Shown here: piece after piece, positions 7,529-15,782 of the stretch
Numbering within the stretch: position 1 is the first letter of the stretch
How the letters are laid out: each line of letters starts with the position of its first letter
Assembly (NCBI RefSeq): GCF_026723765.1
Contig: NZ_CP113524.1
Span: 1,783,001-1,847,000 of the forward strand
Direction: 5' to 3'
Length of the DNA stretch: 64,000 nt
Source of the DNA: Lacrimispora xylanolytica
Lineage (GTDB): Bacteria > Bacillota > Clostridia > Lachnospirales > Lachnospiraceae
Notes under the pieces: generated by a model
The model's input: only the letters and a program-made list of their open reading frames with translations
Told to the model about the DNA's origin: nothing
Database searches by the model: none
Made by a program: the position numbers and the translations under genes

Positions 7529-9268
7529 GTGGCAGACAGAACATTTGGCTGGGTACAGGAGGCTTATACCCTGGGAAATTTAAAGAATGTGGTATCCGTA
7601 TTTGTGCCGGGATCCAGAATTAACCGGCTTCTTTGTACGGATAAAATTCCAAGGCTTATCTCCGAAAAGGATGGAAGGGATGATTTTATCCGTGAGCTTT
7701 CTGAGGAGATAATCTGTATCCCATATACCCATCTGAAGGGAAAGGGAACCCCCAGCGGGTTTACAAGAAGCAATGCACCCTGTTCCGGTATCATACAGGC
7801 CGTACTTCCAGGGCAGCGTAAGGAATATCAAAGTGACTGGCCGGCAGATTCCTTTTTAAGATGGGCAGTCAGTGTGGGATTCCTTTCCTACAGCAGAACA
7901 CAGGATGCTTGTTCCATTACAGAACTGGGTCACCAGTATGCATTGGCTTTGGAAGGAAGTGAAGAAGAGGCAGAGGTCCTTAAAACAGCATTTTTATCCT
8001 ATCCTCCTGTTTGCAGGGTTATGTCCTTATTAGGGGAAGAAGAGCATCTGACGAAATTTGAAATAGGTGCAAGACTTGGCTTTATCGGGGAAGCTGGTTT
8101 CACTTCCATCCCTCAGTACATGATATTAGAGGGACTTTTGGAAGCAGAAACAAAAGAGGAGAAGACAAAGCTTTTACAGGATACAGAAGGGACCAGTGAT
8201 AAATACGTCCGCACCATTTGCAGCTGGCTCATACAGGTGGGCTGGATCAGTAAGGCAGCGAAGGAAGTGATCACAGGTACCGGCAGTAAGAGCTCATCTG
8301 CAATGATACCTCAGTCTTATAAGCTTACTCTAAAAGGAAGAACGGTAATAAAGCACATCACGGGCGTATCCAGGTTTGCCAGGATTCCCAAGCGGGTCAT
8401 GTGGGACATGCTGGCGACGAAAGTGGCTGACCGGGACTACTTAAGAAACAGAAGAACCTATATTATAAAATACTTGGAAGGCAGCTATCGTTCCCCTGTA
8501 CAGGTTAAGGAATATTTAGAGAGCAAAGGGCTGAAAGAAGAAATTGAGACCATTCTTGATGATATCAGAAGCTTTGAAAACATCGGCCTTCAGGTAAAAA
8601 AGTCAGGAGATACCTACCGGATCATGGATGAAATTGTGGGCTTAGAGCTTCCGGAAGACGGAGAATTTATGTTACCTGTTAAATCAGAAGTCTCTGTCTT
8701 TAAAGATTATCTAAGAACTCATTTGACTCATGTAGACCACAGATACTTAATTTTGGTGGATCTTGGTTTTGACGGAAGCTCAGACCGTGATTATGAGATG
8801 AAGACAGCGGAACTTTTTACAGCCGAACTTGGTTTCATGGGCGCAAGACTTGGGGATACCAGAAAGCCTGATGTGTGTGTGTACCACGGAGCCAATGGGC
8901 TTATCATTGATAACAAAGCATATGGAAAAGGTTACTCTCTTCCGATCAAGCAGGCGGATGAGATCTATCGGTATATTGAGGAAAACAAGGAGCGGGATGC
9001 CCGTTTAAATCCAAACCAGTGGTGGAAGGTCTTTGACGAGTCTGTGACTCATTTCCGGTTTGCATTTATCTCAGGTTCCTTCACCGGAGGCTTTAAGGAC
9101 CGGATTGAACTTATTTCCATGCGGTCAGGAATCTGCGGAGCGGCAGTCAATTCCGTCAACCTGCTCTTAATGGCAGAGGAACTGAAATCAGGAAGGCTGG
9201 ACTATGAGGAATGGTTCCAATATTTTGATTGCAACGATGAAATTTCCTTTCCAGTATCCCTTACATAG
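7529..9268 (+). CDS. FokI-like type IIS restriction endonuclease, solitary
   Basis: A 579-aa protein matching FokI end to end as I recall it. N-terminal recognition region: RTFGWVQ at residues 4-10, APC--IIQA near 85, FLRWA near 110, HLTKF-IG-LGF-GE-GFTS near 175-195, EG-SDKY near 217, and F-R-PKRV-W-MLAT near 285. The C-terminal nuclease keeps the PD-(D/E)xK site: D448 in RKPD, then D461 and K463 in IDNK, equal to FokI D450, D467 and K469. It also keeps QADE--RY (D477, R481, the FokI dimer pair D483/R487), NP-QWWKV and ISGSF-G. GTG 7529 has GAAGAGGA 7 nt upstream. FokI cuts downstream of GGATG. No methyltransferase lies within this window on either side. Exact specificity is unproven. Confidence 0.93.
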   Translation: MADRTFGWVQEAYTLGNLKNVVSVFVPGSRINRLLCTDKIPRLISEKDGRDDFIRELSEEIICIPYTHLKGKGTPSGFTRSNAPCSGIIQAVLPGQRKEYQSDWPADSFLRWAVSVGFLSYSRTQDACSITELGHQYALALEGSEEEAEVLKTAFLSYPPVCRVMSLLGEEEHLTKFEIGARLGFIGEAGFTSIPQYMILEGLLEAETKEEKTKLLQDTEGTSDKYVRTICSWLIQVGWISKAAKEVITGTGSKSSSAMIPQSYKLTLKGRTVIKHITGVSRFARIPKRVMWDMLATKVADRDYLRNRRTYIIKYLEGSYRSPVQVKEYLESKGLKEEIETILDDIRSFENIGLQVKKSGDTYRIMDEIVGLELPEDGEFMLPVKSEVSVFKDYLRTHLTHVDHRYLILVDLGFDGSSDRDYEMKTAELFTAELGFMGARLGDTRKPDVCVYHGANGLIIDNKAYGKGYSLPIKQADEIYRYIEENKERDARLNPNQWWKVFDESVTHFRFAFISGSFTGGFKDRIELISMRSGICGAAVNSVNLLLMAEELKSGRLDYEEWFQYFDCNDEISFPVSLT

Positions 9269-9317
9269 CCGTTTTTTTCAATATTCTTGTACTATTTGAG
9301 AAACATTCAAAAATTGC

Positions 9318-9346
9318 TTGCATTCTTCCTTTAAGAGAACTATATT
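9318..9346 (+). promoter_or_regulatory. Predicted sigma-A promoter of the SulP transporter gene
   Basis: TTGCAT (9318-9323), 17-bp spacer, TATATT (9341-9346), 46 nt before the start codon. No clear terminator hairpin separates it from the preceding endonuclease gene. Confidence 0.55.
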
Positions 9347-9391
9347 TTAAAATGTTTGTTAAAATATAAAATATACAAAGGATAAGGAAGC

Positions 9392-11032
9392 ATGAAAGAT
9401 ATGGTACCCCAGTTTTTTTTATCAGTGAAGCATTACACAAAAGAGCAGTTTATTAAGGACTTTATATCGGGAATTATTGTTGCTATTATTGCACTTCCTC
9501 TTTCCATAGCCCTTGCCCTTGCCTCTGGAGTGACTCCGGAACAGGGACTTTATACGGCGATTGTGGCTGGTTTTGTCATTTCCTTTTTAGGAGGCAGCAA
9601 GGTACAGATCGCAGGTCCTACAGCAGCATTTGCTTCGATTGTTGCAGGCATTGTGATAAAAAACGGTATGGATGGCCTTGCTCTCGCTACTGTGATGGCA
9701 GGTATCATTCTGGTTCTTATGGGAGTGCTCCGCTTAGGAAGCCTCATCCGCTTTATACCTTTTACCATAACCACTGGATTTACCACTGGTATCGCAGTCA
9801 CCATATTAATTGGTCAGATCAAAGATTTTCTTGGACTGACCTTTATGGAGGCACCGGTGGAGACCATGGGAAAGCTAAAACAGGTGGTTTTGTGCTTTGA
9901 CACCTTTAATCCCATGACATTTCTTGTTGGAGTCTTAGCCCTGGGAATTCTTGTGGTCTGGCCCAAATTTGTGAAAAAGGTTCCGGCTTCTCTCATTGCA
10001 GTAGTAGTGACCGCTTTTTTTGTAAAGGTCTTTGAGCTTCCGGTCAATACCATTGGAGACCTTTATACCATATCACCAAGCCTTCCGGCATTTCATGCAC
10101 CTGTTTTTTCCTTTGAATTGATGCGAAAGGTTCTGCCTGATGCCCTGACCATTGCGGTGTTAGCAGCCGTAGAGTCCCTCCTCTCCTGTGTGGTGGCTGA
10201 TGGAATGACAGGAGGCAGACATAATTCCAATATGGAACTTGTTGCTCAGGGAGTCGGTAATACCTGTTCTGCATTATTTGGAGGAATTCCGGCGACCGGA
10301 GCCATTGCACGGACTGCCGCCAACATTAAGAATGGAGGCCGGACTCCGGTGTCAGGTATGGTACATGCAGGACTTCTTTTGCTGGTTCTCGTTTTCCTTA
10401 TGCCTTTTGCAGCTCTTATTCCCATGCCAGCCATTGCAGCCATACTTTTTATGGTGGCTTATAATATGAGTGAATGGAGAGAATTTCTTTCTATACTTAA
10501 GACAGCTCCTAAAAGTGACTGGTCAGTACTCTTGGTTACCTTTATTCTGACTGTGGCATTTGATCTTGTAACTGCCATTGGTGTGGGACTGGTGATCGCC
10601 TCCCTGCTGTTCATGAAACGTATGGCTGATGTGGCAGAGGTTAGCGGCTGGCGGTATCTGGAGGATGAGAAGGAAATTGCTGACGGTGATCATGTGGATT
10701 TAAAGCCTGTACCAAGACACGTATCCGTATTTGAAATCAATGGCCCCATGTTCTTTGGAGCAGCTGATAAGATATCAAAGGTAGTGCTGGAGGACGGAAA
10801 GCGAGTGCTGATTTTAAGAATGCGAAGCGTTCCGGCCATGGATTCTACGGCATTAAAAAGCCTTCATAAGCTTTATGAGAATTTAAAAAAGAAAAATGTG
10901 GTTCTGGTTCTTTCCCATGTAAACCAGCAGCCAATGTCCATTATGGAGAAGGCTGGTTTTGCAGATTTGGTAGGAAGAGAGAATTTTGCCGGTAATATAG
11001 ATGATGCGCTATTGCGTGCATCAGGACTGTAG
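9392..11032 (+). CDS. SulP (SLC26) family inorganic anion transporter with STAS domain
   Basis: Membrane transporter (546 aa). Residues about 20-420 hold the hydrophobic core with the family start FIKDFISGIIVAIIALPLSIA-ALASG and the inverted-repeat transport fold; PTAAFASIVAGI near residue 74 is typical of SulP substrate-site helices. Residues about 440-545 form a cytoplasmic STAS domain (VSVFEINGPMFFGAADKI, then the MDSTAL loop). Family members carry sulfate, bicarbonate or other anions, usually with H+ or Na+. The substrate cannot be told. It is monocistronic and is followed by a strong two-way terminator. Confidence 0.93.
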   Translation: MKDMVPQFFLSVKHYTKEQFIKDFISGIIVAIIALPLSIALALASGVTPEQGLYTAIVAGFVISFLGGSKVQIAGPTAAFASIVAGIVIKNGMDGLALATVMAGIILVLMGVLRLGSLIRFIPFTITTGFTTGIAVTILIGQIKDFLGLTFMEAPVETMGKLKQVVLCFDTFNPMTFLVGVLALGILVVWPKFVKKVPASLIAVVVTAFFVKVFELPVNTIGDLYTISPSLPAFHAPVFSFELMRKVLPDALTIAVLAAVESLLSCVVADGMTGGRHNSNMELVAQGVGNTCSALFGGIPATGAIARTAANIKNGGRTPVSGMVHAGLLLLVLVFLMPFAALIPMPAIAAILFMVAYNMSEWREFLSILKTAPKSDWSVLLVTFILTVAFDLVTAIGVGLVIASLLFMKRMADVAEVSGWRYLEDEKEIADGDHVDLKPVPRHVSVFEINGPMFFGAADKISKVVLEDGKRVLILRMRSVPAMDSTALKSLHKLYENLKKKNVVLVLSHVNQQPMSIMEKAGFADLVGRENFAGNIDDALLRASGL

Positions 11033-11054
11033 TCCATTTGTAAAATAAACCTTT

Positions 11055-11087
11055 AAAAGCCGCTGAAGAAAGAGTTCAGCGGCTTTT
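11055..11087. terminator. Bidirectional terminator between the SulP and deacetylase genes
   Basis: The 13-bp inverted repeat AAAAGCCGCTGAA (11055-11067) / TTCAGCGGCTTTT (11075-11087) has A-rich and T-rich flanks, so it can end transcription of both converging genes. Confidence 0.88.
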
Positions 11088-11143
11088 AGCATGCAATCGG
11101 TCGTTCCGCTTTTTGGGACGGCCAGTTTTATATATTGTTCTTT

Positions 11144-12007
11144 TTATTTCTGCTCAGCCACCAGCTGATCCAGAGATTTAAACTTATAACCCATTTCTTC
11201 ATACTTGGTCAGCAGCTCGTCAAGAACCTGTGCGTTGGTACTGGAGGTGCTGTGAAGCAGGATAATGGCACCGGGATGAATTCTTCCAAGAAGCTTTTTA
11301 AAGGCTTCCTCCTTTGAGGGCTGTTTATCCTGATACCAGTCAACATAGGCAAGACTCCAGAAAAAGGTCTTATACCCCATATCCTTTGCCATCTGTAAGT
11401 TAGCCTCGCTGTATTTCCCCTGAGGTGGACGGTAATATTTCTTCATGGGCTGTCCTGTGGTTTTTTCGTATAAGGTCTCTAAATCCTTTAGCTCTTTTTC
11501 AAAGGAATCCTTAGAAGACATCTTAGACATATCCGGATGATGGAAGGTGTGGTTTCCTACTGTGTGGCCTTCTGCAATCATACGCTTTACAAGGTCAGGT
11601 GCGGTTTCTATGTAGTTTCCTACCACAAAAAAGGTTGCTGGGGCATTGTGTTTCTTTAACGCATCCAGTATGGCAGGAGTGTTGCCGTTTTCGTAACCGG
11701 CATCAAAGGTAAGATATAAGACTTTATCCGGTGTTTTCTGGGCGTAATAGGAATCAAATTGTTTTAAATAATCCATGGTGGCATTGGCTACGGGAGGTTG
11801 GCCTTCCTGTTGGAAGCTAAGACCCCAGTTCCCGTCAGCGGCCGCTGTAACCGCCTTTTGATGTGAGGTAAACATAGCGCCCATGCGACCAGCCATAAAA
11901 GCACAGAGAAACAGGAGAAAAATCTTAAGAGACCATATGCCCGTTTCCGGAGAAACAGGAATCGACCGGATCTTTTCCGTTATCTTTAGATTTTTTGGAA
12001 ACTTCAT
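11144..12007 (-). CDS. PdaA-like polysaccharide (peptidoglycan) N-deacetylase
   Basis: Membrane-anchored NodB-fold deacetylase (287 aa). A single membrane segment lies near residues 25-45, followed by NWGLSFQ and PPVANAT, typical of the delta-lactam-biosynthetic de-N-acetylase group (PdaA). Metal and catalytic residues are present: TFDAGYEN (Asp), H-TFHHPDMS (His pair), YRPPQGKYSE and the C-terminal LLHSTS. PdaA makes muramic-delta-lactam in the spore cortex, which suits a spore former, but vegetative paralogues exist. Start at 12007 is preferred: ACGGAG lies 9 nt upstream, while the earlier in-frame ATG at 12079 has no ribosome site. Confidence 0.87.
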   Translation of the reverse strand: MKFPKNLKITEKIRSIPVSPETGIWSLKIFLLFLCAFMAGRMGAMFTSHQKAVTAAADGNWGLSFQQEGQPPVANATMDYLKQFDSYYAQKTPDKVLYLTFDAGYENGNTPAILDALKKHNAPATFFVVGNYIETAPDLVKRMIAEGHTVGNHTFHHPDMSKMSSKDSFEKELKDLETLYEKTTGQPMKKYYRPPQGKYSEANLQMAKDMGYKTFFWSLAYVDWYQDKQPSKEEAFKKLLGRIHPGAIILLHSTSSTNAQVLDELLTKYEEMGYKFKSLDQLVAEQK

Positions 12008-12130
12008 ATCGATAAACTCCGTCAGTATATTTGTTTCAATATATGAAGTGAGATGCGTTCCTATTCGACATAATTTCATGGAGAGACCAAAGAACCTATA
12101 TAGGGGATACTGTTTTTGAAAATAAGGGGA

Positions 12131-12179
12131 AAGAAAAAACGTGAAATGTGATTATTTCCGTAGAAATGGGAATCACGTT
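12131..12179 (-). terminator. Second hairpin downstream of the carbamate kinase gene
   Basis: On the minus strand AACGTGA ... TCACGTT (pairing 12173-12179 with 12138-12144) is followed by TTTTTTC. It lies behind the stronger terminator at 12205-12241 and may be a back-up. Confidence 0.5.
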
Positions 12180-12204
12180 CCCTTTATATAGAAATGAAAG
12201 GATA

Positions 12205-12241
12205 AGAAAAAGGCAGGAGATGTAAAATCATATCCCCTGCC
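12205..12241 (-). terminator. Rho-independent terminator of the carbamate kinase gene
   Basis: On the minus strand GGCAGGGGAT pairs with ATCTCCTGCC through one G-U wobble and is followed by TTTTTC, about 30 nt after the stop codon. Confidence 0.85.
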
Positions 12242-12269
12242 ATAAATTATGAATTCAATAATATAAAGA

Positions 12270-13205
12270 TTATTCTGCGATAATGGTGCCGCCCTTATCT
12301 TCAAGGCTTGCCTTAGCCATCTCCAAAGAAGTAATAATCGCTTTTCTATTTCTTCCGTGTCCAATGAAATCAACAGAAGCTTCAATCTTTGGAAGCATGG
12401 AAGAGGATTCAAACTGACCGTCCTGAATGTAATCAGAAGCCTCTTTTAAATTCATCTGACTGATTGGAGTCTCATTTGCTTTTCCGAAATTTAAATCCAC
12501 ATGATCCACACTTGTAAGGATCATAAGCACATCGGCATCAATTTCCTTAGCAAGAAGACCGGCTGCACGGTCCTTTTCAATGACAGCGCTGGCTCCCTTT
12601 AATACATAGCCCTGCTCCATGACCGGGATACCGCCGCCACCGCATGCGATCACGATCTGATCTGCATCCATGATGGCTTTAATGATATCAATCTCAACAA
12701 TGGAAACAGGCTTTGGAGAAGCCACAACTCTTCGAAAGCCCTTGCCAGGAACTTCCTCTACATAATTTCCCTTTTCTTCCTCTAATTTTGCATCCTCTGC
12801 CGACATAAAACGACCGATTGGTTTCATAGGGGTGTAAAATGCTTCATCATACGGATTTACCATCATCTGGGTCAAAATCGTTGCCACTGACTTGTAAATT
12901 CCTCTTTTTAACAGCTCCGCGCGTATTCCGTTTTGAAGGTCATAACCAATGTAGCCCTGACTCATGGCAGAACATACGGACATGGGGGCGGAAGTATAAC
13001 CATCATGCAGCTTGCCAAACTCATTCATGGCGGTGTGGATCATGCCAACCTGGGGAGCGTTGCTGTGAGTGACTGCTACCTGCCAGCCGGCTTCAATAAA
13101 ATCAGCGATCACCTTGGCAGTTTTGCCAACCGCTTCTTTTTGCTCAGGCAGATTTGTTCCCAAAGCATTATGTCCCAACGCCATAACAATACGTTTTTTT
13201 GCCAT
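12270..13205 (-). CDS. arcC: Carbamate kinase
   Basis: Cytoplasmic enzyme (311 aa) that transfers phosphate between carbamoyl phosphate and ADP, giving ATP, carbamate and hence CO2 and NH3. It has the N-terminal phosphate loop MALGHNALGTNLPEQ (His where many have Gly), the THSNAPQVG segment near residue 46, SMVSIVEID-like PVSIVEIDII near 167, ACGGGGIPV near 188, and the late segment EASVDFIGHGRNRKAII. Length fits the family. No arginine deiminase or transporter is adjacent, and ornithine carbamoyltransferase is 22 kb away, so an arc operon is not present here. It could serve arginine, agmatine, purine or allantoin breakdown. Confidence 0.95.
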   Translation of the reverse strand: MAKKRIVMALGHNALGTNLPEQKEAVGKTAKVIADFIEAGWQVAVTHSNAPQVGMIHTAMNEFGKLHDGYTSAPMSVCSAMSQGYIGYDLQNGIRAELLKRGIYKSVATILTQMMVNPYDEAFYTPMKPIGRFMSAEDAKLEEEKGNYVEEVPGKGFRRVVASPKPVSIVEIDIIKAIMDADQIVIACGGGGIPVMEQGYVLKGASAVIEKDRAAGLLAKEIDADVLMILTSVDHVDLNFGKANETPISQMNLKEASDYIQDGQFESSSMLPKIEASVDFIGHGRNRKAIITSLEMAKASLEDKGGTIIAE

Positions 13206-13254
13206 ATCAGTTTCCTCTCAGTTCCATCGTAATTTTATTAAAAAAGATAAGGAT

Positions 13255-13283
13255 ATTATATTATCCGGCGGTAAAAAAAGCAA
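13255..13283 (-). promoter_or_regulatory. Predicted sigma-A promoter of arcC
   Basis: On the minus strand TTGCTT (13283-13278), 17-bp spacer, TATAAT (13260-13255), about 50 nt before the arcC start. The -10 lies in the near-palindrome GGATATTATATTATCC (13251-13266). Confidence 0.65.
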
Positions 13284-13421
13284 CAGGTTTTAAGGAATGG
13301 AAGAGTATGAAGAAAAAGGTATGGTAATTTTTCGAAAGAATTATAAAAATAATTATGGATATCTTAAGATCAGGTGGTATAATGTTTAGAAAGAAACTTA
13401 AAAGCGAAAGGACTCCTATTC

Positions 13422-14171
13422 ATGATACCATTGATACTCCATCTCATAGTTCCAATGTTTTTTTATACCGGAGTTTCCAGCTTATTGTTTCTGAATTTTA
13501 AGTTAAGCGCATTAACTTCAGCTGCTTTGTCCTCTATCCTTTGTACGCCCTTTCTCTATCTCTTATACCGAAGGGATCAAAGGGAGCGCAGCAAACCAAC
13601 CATAAGCAAAAAGCTTTATGGCTCTCTATGGTATATTCTGCTGTTTGGAGCAGCTTTATGCGTGTTTGGCAATGAAATCGTGGCGATAACAAGGCTGGAT
13701 TACTTATCCCCGGCCTATGAAGAGGCGAAGAAAGCAATTTATACACCGCCGGTTCTAATGCAGATTGGAGCTGCCGGAATTTTAATACCCATTGCCGAAG
13801 AATTTATTTTCAGAGGGCTTTGCTTTGCCGCTTTGAGGGACAGACTCTCTTTTCTTAAATCTGCCCTGATATCTGCGGCATTATTTGGGATTTATCATGG
13901 AAATCTCCCTCAGGGAGTGTACGCTTTTATTATTGGAATCGCACTTGCCTGGCTTTATGAGGTGTCGCATACCCTGCTGGCACCTATCCTTCTTCATATA
14001 TCAGCCAATTTACTGTCCCTGCTTATAACCAATACAGCGATGGGGACTTTGCTGGTGGGAAGGGAGAATGGAACAGCGATGGCAGTTACAGCCATTTTGT
14101 CTTTCCTCGTATCGATATTTAGTGCAATGCGGATTTATAGAAAAAATCAATTAAAGGAGGATTTGGTGTGA
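13422..14171 (+). CDS. CPBP family intramembrane metalloprotease (CAAX protease-like)
   Basis: Polytopic membrane protein (249 aa) with seven or eight hydrophobic segments. The three CPBP motifs are present: EEFIFRG near residue 127 (catalytic Glu pair), FGIYHGN near 160 (His), and HISANLLS near 190 (His, Asn). Family members cleave prenylated or peptide substrates in the membrane; bacterial ones often process bacteriocins or signalling peptides, and the substrate here is unknown. AAAGGA lies 9 nt before ATG. The stop overlaps the start of the glycosyltransferase gene by 4 nt (GTGA), so the two are translationally coupled. Confidence 0.9.
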   Translation: MIPLILHLIVPMFFYTGVSSLLFLNFKLSALTSAALSSILCTPFLYLLYRRDQRERSKPTISKKLYGSLWYILLFGAALCVFGNEIVAITRLDYLSPAYEEAKKAIYTPPVLMQIGAAGILIPIAEEFIFRGLCFAALRDRLSFLKSALISAALFGIYHGNLPQGVYAFIIGIALAWLYEVSHTLLAPILLHISANLLSLLITNTAMGTLLVGRENGTAMAVTAILSFLVSIFSAMRIYRKNQLKEDLV

Positions 14172-15187
14172 AACTCTTATCTGTAGCAATTCCTTGCTAT
14201 AATTCTGAATCTTACATGAGGCACTGCATTGAATCACTGTTGCCCGGCGGAGAAGAAGTTGAGATTCTTATTGTAGATGATGGCTCAACTAAAGATAATA
14301 CAGGAGCCATCGCTGATGAATATGAAAGCAGATATCCAACTATCTGCAAAGCGATTCATCAGGAGAATGGAGGCCATGGAGAGGCCGTCAATGCCGGACT
14401 TAGAAATGCAACCGGTATTTATTTTAAAGTAGTAGACAGCGATGACTGGGTAGACTATTCTGCCTATATGGAAATATTAAATACCTTAAGAGATTTTGTA
14501 TACGGCGAAAAGACCCTGGATATGCTGATCAGCAATTTTGTATATGAAAAAGAAGGGGCAAAACGGAAAAAGGTGATGAACTACAGATCAGCTCTTCCTA
14601 AGAATGAATTATTTGACTGGGATGATGTTAAAGTATTTATCCTTGGCCAGTACATTCTGATGCATTCGGTGATTTACCGGACAGACCTTTTAAAGCAATG
14701 CGGACTGGAGCTTCCAAAGCATACCTTCTATGTAGACAATATTTTTGTATATCAGCCCTTACCTCACGTTAAGACTATGTATTACCTTGACGTTAATTTT
14801 TACCGGTATTTTATCGGAAGAGAAGATCAGTCTGTAAACGAACAGGTGATGATCGGGCGGATTGACCAGCAGATACGTGTGACAAAGCTGATGCTTGGTT
14901 ACTATGATATCATGAAAATCAAGCAGCGAAAGCTTCGCCGCTATATGATTCGGTATCTGGAAATCATGATGACCGTTTCCTCCATTCTGGCAATCAAATC
15001 AGGAACAGAGGAAAACTTAGAAAAGAAAAGAGAGCTGTGGCAGCATTTAAGAAAACTGAATTTAAAACTGTTTCTCCGCCTTCGATGGGGATTCATGGGA
15101 CAGGGACTCAACCTCCCTGGAAAAAGCGGTATGAAATTCCCAATTGCAATTTATAAAATGACCCAAAAGTTCTTTGGGTTTAATTAA
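14168..15187 (+). CDS. Family 2 (GT-A) glycosyltransferase
   Basis: Cytoplasmic glycosyltransferase (339 aa) with SVAIPCYNSE at residues 5-14, EILIVDDGSTKDNT near 35-48, ENGGHGEAVNAGL near 66 and VVDSDDWVD near 90-98, where the DSDD carries the metal-binding DxD. The C-terminal 120 residues are basic and helical, possibly a membrane-surface contact. GTG 14168 is the start: AAAGGAGG lies 6 nt upstream and the codon overlaps the stop of the CPBP gene. It probably builds a surface glycan or glycolipid; donor and acceptor unknown. Confidence 0.92.
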   Translation: MKLLSVAIPCYNSESYMRHCIESLLPGGEEVEILIVDDGSTKDNTGAIADEYESRYPTICKAIHQENGGHGEAVNAGLRNATGIYFKVVDSDDWVDYSAYMEILNTLRDFVYGEKTLDMLISNFVYEKEGAKRKKVMNYRSALPKNELFDWDDVKVFILGQYILMHSVIYRTDLLKQCGLELPKHTFYVDNIFVYQPLPHVKTMYYLDVNFYRYFIGREDQSVNEQVMIGRIDQQIRVTKLMLGYYDIMKIKQRKLRRYMIRYLEIMMTVSSILAIKSGTEENLEKKRELWQHLRKLNLKLFLRLRWGFMGQGLNLPGKSGMKFPIAIYKMTQKFFGFN

Positions 15188-15193
15188 TAACAG

Positions 15194-15269
15194 GAGTAAA
15201 TCACAACCTATATAAATACGGATTCCTTATCCTGTGTTTATCCAGCGGGGAGTGGTTTACTCTTTTTTT
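15194..15269 (+). terminator. Terminator after the glycosyltransferase gene
   Basis: GAGTAAATCAC (15194-15204) pairs with GTGGTTTACTC (15252-15262), with one G-U pair, around a long 47-nt loop and is followed by TTTTTTT. Confidence 0.7.
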
Positions 15270-15310
15270 GCTTTATCAATCTGCAGTATTATTCTTTCAA
15301 TGAATGGCAC

Positions 15311-15339
15311 TTGACATTGGTTTGATATCAAACTATAAT
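15311..15339 (+). promoter_or_regulatory. Perfect-consensus sigma-A promoter with operator in its spacer (marR)
   Basis: TTGACA (15311-15316), exactly 17 bp, TATAAT (15334-15339): both hexamers equal the consensus. The spacer holds the perfect palindrome GTTTGATATCAAAC (15320-15333), which ends directly against the -10 box. This is a typical site for a MarR dimer, here probably the product of the gene that follows. A transcript would start near 15346, the A of the only plausible ATG. Confidence 0.88.
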
Positions 15340-15345
15340 GAAACC

Positions 15346-15768
15346 ATGAATCCAAATGACATCATTTCATTAATTTCCAAAATAAGAGATAAGGTAAACA
15401 AGCGTCTGATTGCTGAGATGGAGTTCCATGGAATAGAAGCAATTGTAACTTCCCATGGAGATATTCTATATGCTCTGGATCAAAAGAACCGAATGACTAT
15501 GGCAGAAATAGCTTCCGTAATCAGGAAAGATAAGTCCACAGTTACTTCACTGGTAGATAAGCTGGTTAAGCTTGGGTACGTGTCAAAGGAAAGGGACACA
15601 GAGGATACCAGGGTCATATACGTCACCCTTACCAGAGAAGGGCAAGAACTTATGCCTATCTTTCACCAGATATCCAGGGAGCTCTTAGAGGCTTTTTATG
15701 TCGGAATTACAGAGGAAGAAAAAGAACTATTATTTTCTCTTTTAAACAGGGTATATACAAATCTGTAA
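15346..15768 (+). CDS. MarR family transcriptional regulator, probably autorepressing
   Basis: A 140-aa winged-helix DNA-binding protein. The HTH covers about residues 45-75 (MAEIASVIRKDKSTVTSLVDKLVKLGYV) and the wing follows with KERDTEDTRVIYVTLT--G. Flanking helices at both ends give the dimer. The start is fixed at ATG 15346 because longer readings would begin inside the promoter and no in-frame start occurs until residue 25. No Shine-Dalgarno sequence precedes it and the expected transcription start coincides with the ATG, so the mRNA may be leaderless. Two matching palindromes, at 15320-15333 and 15783-15798, point to control of itself and of the next gene. The ligand is unknown. Confidence 0.93.
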   Translation: MNPNDIISLISKIRDKVNKRLIAEMEFHGIEAIVTSHGDILYALDQKNRMTMAEIASVIRKDKSTVTSLVDKLVKLGYVSKERDTEDTRVIYVTLTREGQELMPIFHQISRELLEAFYVGITEEEKELLFSLLNRVYTNL

Positions 15769-15782
15769 TTTTTTACTCATAT

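Noticed and set aside
7396-7623. A 75-codon plus-strand frame covering the start of the FokI-like gene
   Set aside because: It begins before the predicted promoter, has no ribosome site and is out of frame with the strongly conserved endonuclease.
12007-12079. Longer N-terminus (24 extra residues) for the PdaA-like deacetylase
   Set aside because: No ribosome site precedes the upstream ATG, while ACGGAG is well placed before the internal one.
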